From NCBI RefSeq assembly GCF_014640675.1, contig NZ_BMHK01000009.1:62001-126000 (forward strand): a stretch of 64,000 bases of DNA, read 5' to 3'. The notes beneath the pieces are model-generated. The model was not told the DNA's origin. It saw only the letters and a program-made list of their open reading frames with translations, and did not search any database. The first letter of the stretch is position 1. Every line of letters starts with the position of its first letter. This document shows positions 37,866-46,320 of the stretch, one piece after another. The position numbers and the translations under genes were made by a program. The stretch is from Novosphingobium endophyticum. Its GTDB lineage: Bacteria; Pseudomonadota; Alphaproteobacteria; Sphingomonadales; Sphingomonadaceae.

Positions 37866-38690
37866 TCAGAAGCCCGCGGAAAGCGAGAATACGACGGTCG
37901 ACCCGGCGATCGACGAGCCATTCTTCGTCGAGGAGAAATTCGGCAGCAGGTATGCCGATTCCGACTTCGAGATATCGGTGTCGACATAGGCGACGCCCAG
38001 CGTCACCGGACCCAGCGCCAGGTCGGCACCGAGAAGCCAGTCGAGATACTTGCCCGTCGGCGCGATGCTCGTGCCGTTGGGGCCAAGGCCGGGATTGCCG
38101 TCCGAGTAGCCGAGGTGGCCCTTGACCGTCAGAGGCGTACCGGGAATCCCCGCGCTGGCATCGGTCCACAGGTAGAGATTGTCCTGCTTCTGGCCGTTGC
38201 TCTGAGGCGTGTTGGAAACATTGGCAAGCGCCTCCTGCTTGGGGGCGTAAGCCGCGCCGACAAGCACTTCAGCGGGGCCGAAGGTGCCCGAGAGCTTGAC
38301 GTAGGGCTCGGCGAAGTCGGTGGTGTCCGCGCCGCCGGGATACATGTACCAGGTCAGACCGACATCGAGCGTAACGCCGCTCGCGATCTCGGTCGCGTAG
38401 CCGCCGTAGATGTCGAGCTCCATGTTCGAGCCGCCGAAGGTGCCCCATCCGGCAAGGTTCGACGCCCAGGTACCGACATAGATGCCGCTTTCATGGCTGA
38501 CGGAAACGCCGCCCTGTACGGCCATTTCCTTGTCGGTCTGCGACACGCCGCGGAAGCGGTAGTCGGAGACGAGCGTCGCGCTGCCAGAAACGGTGATCTC
38601 ACCGGGAATGTCCTGCGCCACTGCGGGGGTGGCGACGGCAAGGCATGCGGCGGCCAGACTGGCCGCGCCGGCTAGAAGACGAATTTTCAT
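37866..38690 (-). CDS. TorF-family putative porin
   Basis: 274 residues. The signal peptide is MKIRLLAGAASLAAACLAVA, then TPAVAQD. The mature part contains VSDYRFRGVSQTDKEMAVQG, the hallmark of the TIGR02001/Gcw_chp porin family, and ends in aromatic FSLSAGF, the outer-membrane beta-barrel sorting signal. Alternating strand patterns (LDIYGGYATEIASGVTLDVG) continue throughout. It is predicted to be an outer-membrane channel; its solute is unknown. It lies downstream of the carbonic anhydrase/SulP operon in the same direction, separated by 268 bases with hairpins. Confidence 0.85.
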   Translation of the reverse strand: MKIRLLAGAASLAAACLAVATPAVAQDIPGEITVSGSATLVSDYRFRGVSQTDKEMAVQGGVSVSHESGIYVGTWASNLAGWGTFGGSNMELDIYGGYATEIASGVTLDVGLTWYMYPGGADTTDFAEPYVKLSGTFGPAEVLVGAAYAPKQEALANVSNTPQSNGQKQDNLYLWTDASAGIPGTPLTVKGHLGYSDGNPGLGPNGTSIAPTGKYLDWLLGADLALGPVTLGVAYVDTDISKSESAYLLPNFSSTKNGSSIAGSTVVFSLSAGF

Positions 38691-38853
38691 ATATGGAACA
38701 CCCTCATGTTACTGTTTGTGTGTTCCTTCCTGCGGTCACCACGTCGAATGTCGCTGCATGGCGCATCCGTGTCGCAATGACCCGAGCAGATTATGCAGGC
38801 TGCTTGTCCCGAGATTTGCCTGTTTGTGACAAATCATTGCACAGGCAATCAGC

Positions 38854-38907
38854 GCGAGCCGCGCGTCAACAAAACCGGGCGGACGCGCGGCTCGCGCATC
38901 CGCCCGG
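38854..38907. promoter_or_regulatory. Two overlapping, mutually exclusive hairpins downstream of sulP
   Basis: Hairpin A pairs 38854-38867 with 38882-38895 (14 bp, perfect). Hairpin B pairs 38875-38883 with 38899-38907 (9 bp, perfect, arm CCGGGCGGA). B's left arm lies in A's loop and A's right arm lies in B's loop. They begin about 50 bases after the sulP stop (minus strand) and 160 bases before the porin start. The arrangement could be an attenuator, or a terminator without a U-tract. Confidence 0.6.
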
Positions 38908-38958
38908 AAGTTTACAGGGCAGAACGTGAGGGTGTCCTGCCCGCAGGTGACCGTTCGA

Positions 38959-40488
38959 TCAGGCCGTGAGCGGTAGCGGCCGAAGGATCGTTTCCGGACC
39001 GGTGACGCGGTCCTCGTGTCCGCGCTGGCGCCGACGGGACAGCCACTCGCGAACGGTTTCGGCGGTCGTGTGGTCCATGGCCCGCACGTTGCCGAGATCA
39101 AGGTGCACCGGGCGATCAGCGGGCAGCTTCTCAAGCACCGCATTGAGCCGCGTGAGGCCGATGAAGGTCGCGGCACCGTGCAGTTCCAGACGCGTCGCCG
39201 TTCCTTCGTCATGCTCGTGGACATTGAGACGCCAGTTGCGGGCGTGCGGCAGAATCTCGACGAGCGAGAGCGCCAGGCCGACCAGAACGCCGGTGAGCAG
39301 ATCGGTCGCGATCACCAGGACGAATGTCGTGGCCCAGATCGCAGCAGGCAGGTATCCATGCGCCTCGAGCAGATGACGTACATGCTTGAGGCTGACCAGG
39401 CGCCATCCGGTCACCACCAACACGCCGCCCAGCGCCGCCATCGGCACTTCCGCCAGCAGCCATGGCAATAGAGCGACGAAGCCCAGAATCCACGCGCCAT
39501 GCAGGATCGTCGAAAGACGCGTCTTGGCGCCGGCCTGAACATTGGCCGAGCTGCGCACGATCACGCCGGTCATCGGCAACGCGCCAAACAGGCCGCACAG
39601 GAAATTGCCGATGCCCTGCGCACGCAGTTCCTTGTTGTACTCAGTCCGCACGCCGTCGTGCATCCGGTCTACCGCGGCGGCCGAAAGCAGTGTCTCGGCA
39701 CTGGCGATGAAAGCGATGGCGACGGCGGCCATGATCAGCGCGGGGCTGGCCAGCGGCGCGAACCACCCGACGCTGGTGGGAAGCACGAAGGCCGCGCTTA
39801 TTGAGGCGGGTACGTCGATGCGGGCAACGCCGAGGCTCAGGGACCAGGCGATCATCGTCGCCGCGACAACCCCCAGCAGTGCTCCCGGAACGAGCGCCAT
39901 CGACTTCGGGCGGAGCTTTTCCCAGCCCAGCATGACGGCGATGGTCAGGACGCCCAGCGCCAGCGCCAGTTCAGTGCCCGACAGATCGAAGGGATCGAGG
40001 CCGATAAAGCGCGCGGGCATCATCGCAATGTTCTCGAGCCCGCTGGAAAGCGGCTTCTCGTCGAACAGGATGTGGAACTGTCCGATGACGATCAACGCGC
40101 CGATGCCGGCGAGCATGCCATGGACCACTGCCGGGCTGATCGCACGAAACAGGCCGCCGAGTTTCAGCGCACCCGCGGCGAGCTGCAGCACCCCCGCCAG
40201 CAGCAGCACCGGCCCGAGCACCTCCAGACCGTGCTCGCGGACAAATTCGAAGACGATGACGGCCAGGCCCGCTGCCGGGCCGCTGACCTGCAGCGGCGAT
40301 CCCGCGAAGAGTCCGACGACAAGCCCGCCGATGATGCCGGTGACCAGCCCCCTCTCCGGCGGCACGCCCGACGCGATGGCAATGCCCATGCACAGGGGCA
40401 TTGCCACCAGGAACACGACTATCGAAGCGGTGAAATCGCGCGTGAAGTGGGCGAAGGGACCTGTAGGCTCGGAAGAGATCGCACTCAT
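38959..40488 (-). CDS. SulP-family anion transporter with STAS domain
   Basis: 509 residues. The first ~400 form a membrane domain (IVVFLVAMPLCMGIAIASGV, GIIGGLVVGLFAGSPLQVSG) with the SulP pattern. The C-terminal ~100 are a STAS domain (RLELHGAATFIGLTRLNAVL, DLGNVRAMDHTTAETVREWL). Its start codon overlaps the carbonic anhydrase stop (ATGA). SulP proteins move sulfate, bicarbonate or other anions; the anhydrase partner makes bicarbonate (BicA-like role) most likely. Confidence 0.9.
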   Translation of the reverse strand: MSAISSEPTGPFAHFTRDFTASIVVFLVAMPLCMGIAIASGVPPERGLVTGIIGGLVVGLFAGSPLQVSGPAAGLAVIVFEFVREHGLEVLGPVLLLAGVLQLAAGALKLGGLFRAISPAVVHGMLAGIGALIVIGQFHILFDEKPLSSGLENIAMMPARFIGLDPFDLSGTELALALGVLTIAVMLGWEKLRPKSMALVPGALLGVVAATMIAWSLSLGVARIDVPASISAAFVLPTSVGWFAPLASPALIMAAVAIAFIASAETLLSAAAVDRMHDGVRTEYNKELRAQGIGNFLCGLFGALPMTGVIVRSSANVQAGAKTRLSTILHGAWILGFVALLPWLLAEVPMAALGGVLVVTGWRLVSLKHVRHLLEAHGYLPAAIWATTFVLVIATDLLTGVLVGLALSLVEILPHARNWRLNVHEHDEGTATRLELHGAATFIGLTRLNAVLEKLPADRPVHLDLGNVRAMDHTTAETVREWLSRRRQRGHEDRVTGPETILRPLPLTA

Positions 40489-41183
40489 TCCGCAGCCTCC
40501 GCGATCTGGGTGGCGATGCGCGCCCGTGCGGCATGCGCGACGGGCAGCGGGCTGTCCTCGCGCAGCGGCACGAACTGTCCGGTATTGCCATCGAGACCCA
40601 GCACTTGCCCCGCGTGGATGTCCACGAACCAGCCGTGCAGTGCCATTTCGCCGCGTGCCATCGCTGCCGCCACCGAAGTGTGCGTCCGCAAGTGAGCGAT
40701 CTGCGCGATTACGTTTTCGAGGCTCACCGCGCGGACGCGTTCATGGTCCTCGAGATGGGGCTGGCAGGTGCTGACGATGTGCTCTGCCGCCGAACCGTGG
40801 CGCAGCCACGCCGCGACGTTGGGCATTTTTTCGAGGCCAACGGGATTGCTCAGCGCCTTCATCGCGCCGCAATCGGAATGGCCGCAGATAATGATGTCGC
40901 GCACGCCCAGTGCCATCACGGCATATTCAACGGTGGATGATACGCCGCCGTTCATCGTCGCAAACGGCGGGACCATGTTGCCGGCATTGCGGCAGACGAA
41001 CAGGTCACCGGGCTGAGCCTGCATGATCTGTTCGGGCACGATGCGCGAATCCGCGCAGGAAATCATCAGCGCCTTGGGCGCCTGTCCGTGAGTAGCCAGC
41101 TTGCCGAAGAGCTCGCTGCTTGCCGGGAAGATCGTCTTCTCGAAACTGAAAACGCGACCAATCAATTCGTTCACGTTCGTCAC
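40485..41183 (-). CDS. Beta-class carbonic anhydrase
   Basis: 232 residues. The zinc ligands are Cys43 in ISCADSR (with Asp45 and Arg47) and the pair in ICGHSDCGAM (His near 103, Cys near 106). RNAGNMVPPF and GVSSTVEYAVMALGV are further hallmarks. It interconverts CO2 and bicarbonate in the cytoplasm. Translational overlap with the SulP transporter suggests joint bicarbonate uptake or pH control. The ATG at 41183 is preceded by AGAGAAAGGTGACGAACG, with AAAGGTGA as ribosome site. Confidence 0.94.
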   Translation of the reverse strand: MTNVNELIGRVFSFEKTIFPASSELFGKLATHGQAPKALMISCADSRIVPEQIMQAQPGDLFVCRNAGNMVPPFATMNGGVSSTVEYAVMALGVRDIIICGHSDCGAMKALSNPVGLEKMPNVAAWLRHGSAAEHIVSTCQPHLEDHERVRAVSLENVIAQIAHLRTHTSVAAAMARGEMALHGWFVDIHAGQVLGLDGNTGQFVPLREDSPLPVAHAARARIATQIAEAAE

Positions 41184-41305
41184 CTTTCTCTGGAGGATGT
41201 TCTCCCGCAGCGTTTGACCGCAGGGATGTCTCCACGAGCTAGACGACGGACTTGTCTACCAAACTTCACGAATGTTACGAAGTTTTGCCGCAGTGCAGCA
41301 GAGGA

Positions 41306-42631
41306 CTATTTCGTCTCGAGCGGAAGCCTGATCGTCGCGCGCAGGCCGCCCTCCGGCCGGTTGCGCAAATCCAGTGTGCCATTCTCCATGCGCACCGCCT
41401 TCTGGACGATCGGCAGGCCTAGCCCCATGCCGGCGGTATCGCGCGACCGAGCCGTGTCGAGCCGCACGAAAGGTTGCAGGGCGTCGGCAATGCGCTCCTC
41501 GGCAATACCCGGCCCGTCATCCTCAATAACGATTTCCGCGCCATCACCGTCGCGACGCACGCTTACGCGCGCGTTGCCGCCGTAATGGATGGCGTTCTCG
41601 ATGAGGTTGGACAGCGCCCGCCGAATCGCCACCGGCCTTGCACACACCACGACGCTGGACGCTCCCTCGTAGGTCGCATCGGCGCCGCGGTCTGCGGCTG
41701 TATCGACCAGGGTTTCCGCCATTACGGCGATGTCGATCCGTTCGGCCGGAATGGCCTCGCCGCCGTTGTCGACGTAGGCCTGGATCGACTCGATCAGCAG
41801 CCGCATTTCCTCGATGTCCCGCGAAATTCCCTCGCGTATTTCGGATTCGACCTCGCCTTCGTCGAGCCGCAGCCGCATTCGGGCGAGCGGAGTCTTGAGG
41901 TCGTGCCCGATAGCCAGCATTGTTTGAGTACGTTCGACCAGGGACTGGTGAATACGTTCTTGCATGTCATTCAGAGCGCGGATCAACTGCCGCAGTTCGT
42001 CGGGGCCGCCTTCCGGTACCGGCCGAGGCGGCCCCGAGCCGAGATGCCGCGTGGCCCCGATTACCGCGCGCAGCGGCTTGAGCGTCGCGCGCAGCAATAC
42101 CCATGCCAGCGCCACAAGCAGCAGTGTGGGAAAGACAAGGCTTACCACCCGGCCCGCCGTCAGCTTCCATGCGGCGTTGGCATGCGTATGAAATTTCAGC
42201 ACGCTGCGGTCGGGAAGCTGGAGCGATCCACCGATGTTGCCCTTGCCCGGCAATTCCTCGAGGTGCAGTTCCAGGTCGGCAAGCGCGAGGTCCGGTTCGA
42301 TTTCAATGATCTGGGCGCGCAGGTTGGCCAGGCCAAGCGATCCGCGATTTCGATTCGTGGGCGGTAGCCACTTCAGCGAAAAACGCTTCGTGCCGAGCGC
42401 GGCGGCGACTTGTGCGCGTGAATCGGGCGGCGCCTGCGCCACCGCCCGCGAGGCGAGTACGAGATTCTCGGCAATGCGCTCAGCGTCGTCCCGACGCAGC
42501 TCGAACGAATTGGCGCGTTCGAACAGAACCGCGTTGGCAATGATCTCCACGAGCACGACCAGCAACAGAATGGCCAGCAACCGCTCGGGAAGGCCCATCC
42601 GTCTGAACAGTCGCAAACCTAGCGCGAGCAT
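41306..42631 (-). CDS. Membrane sensor histidine kinase
   Basis: 441 residues: helix near 15-35, periplasmic segment to about 160, second helix (VVSLVFPTLLLVALAWVLLR), HAMP region, H-box MLAIGHDLKTPLARMR, N-box LSNLIENAIHYGG, G1 VIEDDGPGIAEERI and G2 GMGLGLPIVQKA. It is EnvZ-like. Its start (ATG at 42631) overlaps the stop of the response regulator (TGATG), so the pair is co-translated. The signal is unknown. Position next to the carbonic anhydrase/SulP operon, same strand, suggests but does not prove that operon is a target. Confidence 0.9.
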   Translation of the reverse strand: MLALGLRLFRRMGLPERLLAILLLVVLVEIIANAVLFERANSFELRRDDAERIAENLVLASRAVAQAPPDSRAQVAAALGTKRFSLKWLPPTNRNRGSLGLANLRAQIIEIEPDLALADLELHLEELPGKGNIGGSLQLPDRSVLKFHTHANAAWKLTAGRVVSLVFPTLLLVALAWVLLRATLKPLRAVIGATRHLGSGPPRPVPEGGPDELRQLIRALNDMQERIHQSLVERTQTMLAIGHDLKTPLARMRLRLDEGEVESEIREGISRDIEEMRLLIESIQAYVDNGGEAIPAERIDIAVMAETLVDTAADRGADATYEGASSVVVCARPVAIRRALSNLIENAIHYGGNARVSVRRDGDGAEIVIEDDGPGIAEERIADALQPFVRLDTARSRDTAGMGLGLPIVQKAVRMENGTLDLRNRPEGGLRATIRLPLETK

Positions 42632-43431
42632 CAGGCGCGGGACACTTCCACCCTGAACATGTAACCTACGCCGCGGACCGTGACGATCGGCGGTTCGCTA
42701 CCGCTAGCCTGCAGCTTGCGCCGCAGACGACTGACGAGGACATCGATGCTGCGGTCTGAACTATCGCCGATGCGTGAACGCGACAGCTCCATAAGGCGCT
42801 CCCGCCCCAGGACCCGCTGCGGATGGCTTAGAAACGTGGACAGCAGGTCGAACTCTGCCCCCGTCAGGTCGACGATGGCCCCGCTCGGCGCACGAAGTTC
42901 GCGCCGGGTCAGCGAGACCTGCCAGCCATCGAAACAGAGCACTTCGGGCACGTGGCCGTCGGCGATGCCTTCCGCCGCCCCCTCGAATCCACCCCGGCGC
43001 AACACAGCGCTGACCCGCGCCGCCAGTTCGCGAGTACTGAAGGGCTTGGCGACATAATCGTCTGCCCCAAGCTCAAGGCCGAGAACCCGATCCTCCTCAC
43101 TGCCGCGGGCGCTGATGAAGATGATGGGAATATTGCTTTCACGGCGAAGCCGGCGAAACAGGTCAAAACCGCTGGCACCGGGCAGCATGATGTCGAGAAT
43201 GATAAGGTGGACGACGCTTGTGCGCAAACTCACCCACATCTCGGCACCAGTCGCCGCGGTCAGCACGTTGAACCCGTTCTGACGCAGCGCCCGCGCCGTA
43301 AGCGTACGCAGGGCACCGTCGTCCTCGACGAGAAGAATGGTTGGGGCTGCAAGTGTCATATTGTCGGAGGACTTTAATCTCGGAGCGATGGTCATCGTCT
43401 CGTGCATGCCTTCCCGTATATCTTCCCGCAT
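42631..43431 (-). CDS. OmpR-family response regulator
   Basis: 266 residues if the first ATG is used. The receiver domain has ILLVEDDGALRTL (acid pair), the phospho-acceptor Asp in LIILDIMLPGASG, the Thr/Ser in IFISARGSE and the Lys in VAKPFSTREL. A C-terminal winged helix follows (VDLTGAEFDLLSTFLSHPQR, SIDVLVSRLRRKL). Possible starts are 43431, 43407, 43395 and 43359; the receiver begins only after the last of these, and none has an ideal ribosome site. It is followed by its kinase with a one-base overlap. Confidence 0.9.
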   Translation of the reverse strand: MREDIREGMHETMTIAPRLKSSDNMTLAAPTILLVEDDGALRTLTARALRQNGFNVLTAATGAEMWVSLRTSVVHLIILDIMLPGASGFDLFRRLRRESNIPIIFISARGSEEDRVLGLELGADDYVAKPFSTRELAARVSAVLRRGGFEGAAEGIADGHVPEVLCFDGWQVSLTRRELRAPSGAIVDLTGAEFDLLSTFLSHPQRVLGRERLMELSRSRIGDSSDRSIDVLVSRLRRKLQASGSEPPIVTVRGVGYMFRVEVSRA

Positions 43432-43440
43432 ATAGAGCTG

Positions 43441-43467
43441 CCAGCGCGGTTAAACAAACCGCACTGG
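43441..43467. terminator. Hairpin between the secreted-protein genes and the response regulator
   Basis: CCAGCGCGGTT and AACCGCACTGG pair (11 positions, one mismatch) around a five-base loop. It lies between the gene ending at 43493 and the regulator start. No T-tract follows, so it may weaken but not stop readthrough. Confidence 0.45.
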
Positions 43468-43492
43468 CCGGAAAGACCAGTCGTTTTAGCGA

Positions 43493-44134
43493 TCAGTTGA
43501 CCGGCGTCAGATGCTGGTGGCGCACTCTTGTCACCGCCTCGACCAGCCCGGACGCCTCGGCAGGTGCCAACCCGCCGGCAATGGTGGCGCCACGCGCGTC
43601 CGTGAAACGCAGCCGCCACGCAGCACGGTGACCCGGACTGTAAGCGTCCGCAATCTCTTGGACCACGCTGCCAGGGAGTTCGAAGACGAGACGAGCATAT
43701 TGGTTGCAGGCAGTGTGGATCGCGTCGACTGAAGGGCAATCAGCAGACCAGCGTTTCATGACCAGCACGTCGGCCTTCTGTGGCCGACCGCCGACACGGT
43801 AGCTCACTTCGGTCATGTCACGCATGACCCTGCCAGACACGAGTTCGTGCCAGACCTGCCACTGTACGGCGCCGGAGCCACGATCCACCAAAGCACGCAG
43901 GTGAACATCATTTGCATGGGCGCCATCGATTGAGCGTCCCCGCGCCCATGCCCCCCGCGTCGAGACCAGGATGTACGGCTCTAGTGGGTCATCCGTGACT
44001 TCGATCCGTCGTGAGACTTCTTCCGGCGTCAGCCGCGCCAATCCTTTGGGGAGCTTGTCGTAGGCGGCACCGGCCGTGCCGCACATCAGTGCGGCGCCGA
44101 CCAGTGCAAGTAGTGTAGTTCGGATCCCATTCAT
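43493..44134 (-). CDS. Exported protein of unknown function
   Basis: 213 residues. The N-terminus MNGIRTTLLALVGAALMCGT, followed by AGAAYDKLP, is a clear signal peptide. The mature part is mixed alpha/beta with one Cys pair (SADCPSVDAIHTACNQ) that could form a disulfide. Basic and polar residues dominate (GAWARGRSIDGAHANDVHLR). I do not recognise the family. Its start overlaps the upstream small gene's stop (ATGA). The next gene downstream is the response regulator, about 60 bases away. Confidence 0.7.
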   Translation of the reverse strand: MNGIRTTLLALVGAALMCGTAGAAYDKLPKGLARLTPEEVSRRIEVTDDPLEPYILVSTRGAWARGRSIDGAHANDVHLRALVDRGSGAVQWQVWHELVSGRVMRDMTEVSYRVGGRPQKADVLVMKRWSADCPSVDAIHTACNQYARLVFELPGSVVQEIADAYSPGHRAAWRLRFTDARGATIAGGLAPAEASGLVEAVTRVRHQHLTPVN

Positions 44135-44439
44135 CGGGCGTGAACCTCGTGCGCTTCTTCCAGCGCGAATTTGGACTGCATCGCCTCGATACGCGCGCTG
44201 GTCTGGCGATGACGGCAGGTGGGGTTCCTGGTTGGATGCGGATGGCAGGCCGTGGCGGCCCGATCGTCAGCGCCGGCACCAGATCCACTCTGCCCCTTTG
44301 CCCCGGCCACGCCCTTGGCCCTGAGGATAGGCCGGTCGGAATAAGCTGCGTCAGGCGCGGCACAGGAAATTGCCGCAGGCGAACACGCAGCGACCGGCCC
44401 CGTCAGAGTCGAGATCGCGAAAAGGACGGCGGATATCAT
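44131..44439 (-). CDS. Small exported or membrane-anchored protein, unknown
   Basis: 102 residues. The N-terminus MISAVLFAISTLTGPVAACS looks like a signal peptide, possibly with a lipobox-like VAAC. The remainder is low-complexity and basic (KGVAGAKGQSGSGAGADDRA, HPHPTRNPTCRHRQTSARIE). There is no recognisable domain. The overlap (ATGA) with the following secreted-protein gene supports it being real, but composition alone would not. Confidence 0.45.
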   Translation of the reverse strand: MISAVLFAISTLTGPVAACSPAAISCAAPDAAYSDRPILRAKGVAGAKGQSGSGAGADDRAATACHPHPTRNPTCRHRQTSARIEAMQSKFALEEAHEVHAR

Positions 44440-44757
44440 TGTTCACTCCAATCTGAAATTTGGTGCGTCCAGCACTTGGAGCCTGTTCGTGTCCTCGTTC
44501 CTTCCCGTCCGTTACGAATTGTTTCCGGCCGAGCAAAAATGCCATTCCCGTTATCCTCGCCGACCGGAAATCGAGCGTCGGTGTCCCTGCCGGCATCACC
44601 GGCACCCCGGCCTGCGGCCGGCACCCCGGCCTGCGGCTCAGAACGGCATCGCGGTCACGGCCGCTTTTCCATCGCCCCTCATTTCAGGCGCGTGGGTGAG
44701 GCTCTCGCAAATTGTGCAAGACATTCCTCACACGACCAGGCGCCGGACTATAATGCG
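44440..44757. other. 318-base intergenic region
   Basis: It lies between the small exported-protein gene (start at 44439) and the end of the efflux pump gene (44758), both on the minus strand. It contains a 19-base tandem duplication (44599-44636). No gene is convincing on either strand. It likely holds the promoter for the secreted-protein pair. Confidence 0.5.
44599..44636. repeat. Two exact tandem copies of a 19-base unit
   Basis: The unit CCGGCACCCCGGCCTGCGG occurs at 44599-44617 and again at 44618-44636 with no change. It is very GC-rich and self-complementary in part. It is probably a slippage product and may fold as small hairpins. Confidence 0.8.
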
Positions 44758-46320
44758 TCAATGCCCGGCCTCCGGCTTGGCGTCACCACGCGGGCGCGGT
44801 GCGATCCATATCGCCGAGGCCGCCGCGACCAGGACAAGCGCCGCGATCGCGAAGAGGTGCGTGGTGCCGAGCGCCGAGCCCTGCTCCGCGACGAGTTGAG
44901 CGATGACGCCTCTGGCCTGATCCGCTGAAAGGCCCTGCTCCTGCAGCGCCTGCGTGACCCGGTCCGCGTCGTTGAGCGAGGCGGCCAGTTCCGCGCCCTG
45001 GCCGGTCGACATGTTGCTCCAGGCAGTGGTGACCACCGCCGTCGCGATGGCGCCGGCAAGCGTCCTGCCAAAATTGGCGATGCCTGCCGCTGACGCGGTT
45101 TCCTCCGGTGTCACCGCGTTGAGGCTGATCGTCGTGAGCGGGACCATGAACAGCGCCACGCCCGCACCCTGCAGCAGTTGCGGCATCGCAATCATCCAGA
45201 AGGTCGAATCGCTCGACCACCAACTGCGCAGGAAGGAACACGCGCCGAGCCAAGAGACACCGACAAAGACCAGCAGGCGCGGATCGAACTTCTGCATCAG
45301 CCGGGGGACGACCGGCGAAACCGCGACGGCCAGGACGCCGGCAAAGGCCATGGCATAGCCCGCCTGTGTGGCCGTGTATCCCATCGACGTCTGCAGCCAC
45401 TGCGGAATGATCACCACCGAGGAAAAGTACGTTCCGAAGGCCAGGATGAGCGAGAGCGTCGAAGCGGAAAAACCGGCGTGCCGGAAAACCTTGAGGTCGA
45501 CGATGGGGTGCTTCTCGGTCAGCTCCCATATGACGAACGCCGCGAAGAAGACCGCCGCGATACAGGCCAGCGCGACGATCTTTTCGGAGCTGAACCAATC
45601 TTCCTCGCGGCCAAGGTCGATCATCATCTGAAGCGCGCCGACCCAGATCACCAGCAGCACCAGACCGATCCCGTCGATCGGCAGTTTCCTGGTAGGCGTT
45701 TCGGCCCCGCGCAGGAGCGCGAGTACGCCAAAGAGGAGCAGGATGACGATCGGCACGTTGATGAAGAATATCCAGTGCCATGACCAGTTGTCGCTGATCC
45801 AGCCGCCCGCGATCGGGCCGATGATCGGCGCCGTGACCACGGTCATGGCCCATAGCGCCATGGCCTTGGCATGTAATTCGCGCGGAAATATCCGCAGCAG
45901 AAGGGTTTGCGTCAGCGGCATCAGCGGGCCGCCGCAAAAGCCCTGCCCGATCCGGAACAGGACGAGCGCGCCAAGCGTGTCCGCCATGCCGCAAAGTGCC
46001 GAGAACAGGCCAAACCCCGCGAGCGAGACGGTGAACACCCGCAAGGTTCCGAAACGCCCCGAGAGCCAGCCGGTGAGCGGCACGCAGATCGCCTCCGCCA
46101 CCGCGTAGGAGGTAATGACCCAGGTTCCGCTCGAGACCGATACCGCCAGCCCGCCGGCGATGTGCGGCACCGACACGTTGGCGATGGTGAGATCGAGCAC
46201 GACGATGAAGTTAGCCAACGCGAGCACGACGCCCGCCAGAACCAGCCGCACGCCCCTGATCGGACGGCCTTCGTCGCCGCGCATTTCCGCTGCCGCCGAA
46301 ACGGTCGCCGCACCTGCCAT
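44758..46320 (-). CDS. DHA2-family drug:proton antiporter (EmrB type)
   Basis: 520 residues with about 14 membrane segments. FIVVLDLTIANVSVPHIAGG is the DHA2 motif in helix 1, and GWISDNWSWHWIFFINVPIV the typical helix 6 region. DHA2/EmrB pumps work with a membrane-fusion protein and an outer-membrane channel. Its start codon shares a base region with the stop of the EmrA-type gene. It is the last gene of the OMF-EmrA-EmrB operon. The substrate range is unknown. Confidence 0.92.
   Translation of the reverse strand: MAGAATVSAAAEMRGDEGRPIRGVRLVLAGVVLALANFIVVLDLTIANVSVPHIAGGLAVSVSSGTWVITSYAVAEAICVPLTGWLSGRFGTLRVFTVSLAGFGLFSALCGMADTLGALVLFRIGQGFCGGPLMPLTQTLLLRIFPRELHAKAMALWAMTVVTAPIIGPIAGGWISDNWSWHWIFFINVPIVILLLFGVLALLRGAETPTRKLPIDGIGLVLLVIWVGALQMMIDLGREEDWFSSEKIVALACIAAVFFAAFVIWELTEKHPIVDLKVFRHAGFSASTLSLILAFGTYFSSVVIIPQWLQTSMGYTATQAGYAMAFAGVLAVAVSPVVPRLMQKFDPRLLVFVGVSWLGACSFLRSWWSSDSTFWMIAMPQLLQGAGVALFMVPLTTISLNAVTPEETASAAGIANFGRTLAGAIATAVVTTAWSNMSTGQGAELAASLNDADRVTQALQEQGLSADQARGVIAQLVAEQGSALGTTHLFAIAALVLVAAASAIWIAPRPRGDAKPEAGH

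Noticed and set aside
38854..38907. H-type pseudoknot
   Set aside because: The three-base crossing loop is too short to span the 12-14 bp first stem, so alternative hairpins are more likely.
44599..44636. Start of a CRISPR array
   Set aside because: The two 19-base copies are directly adjacent with no spacer between them and no cas gene is near.
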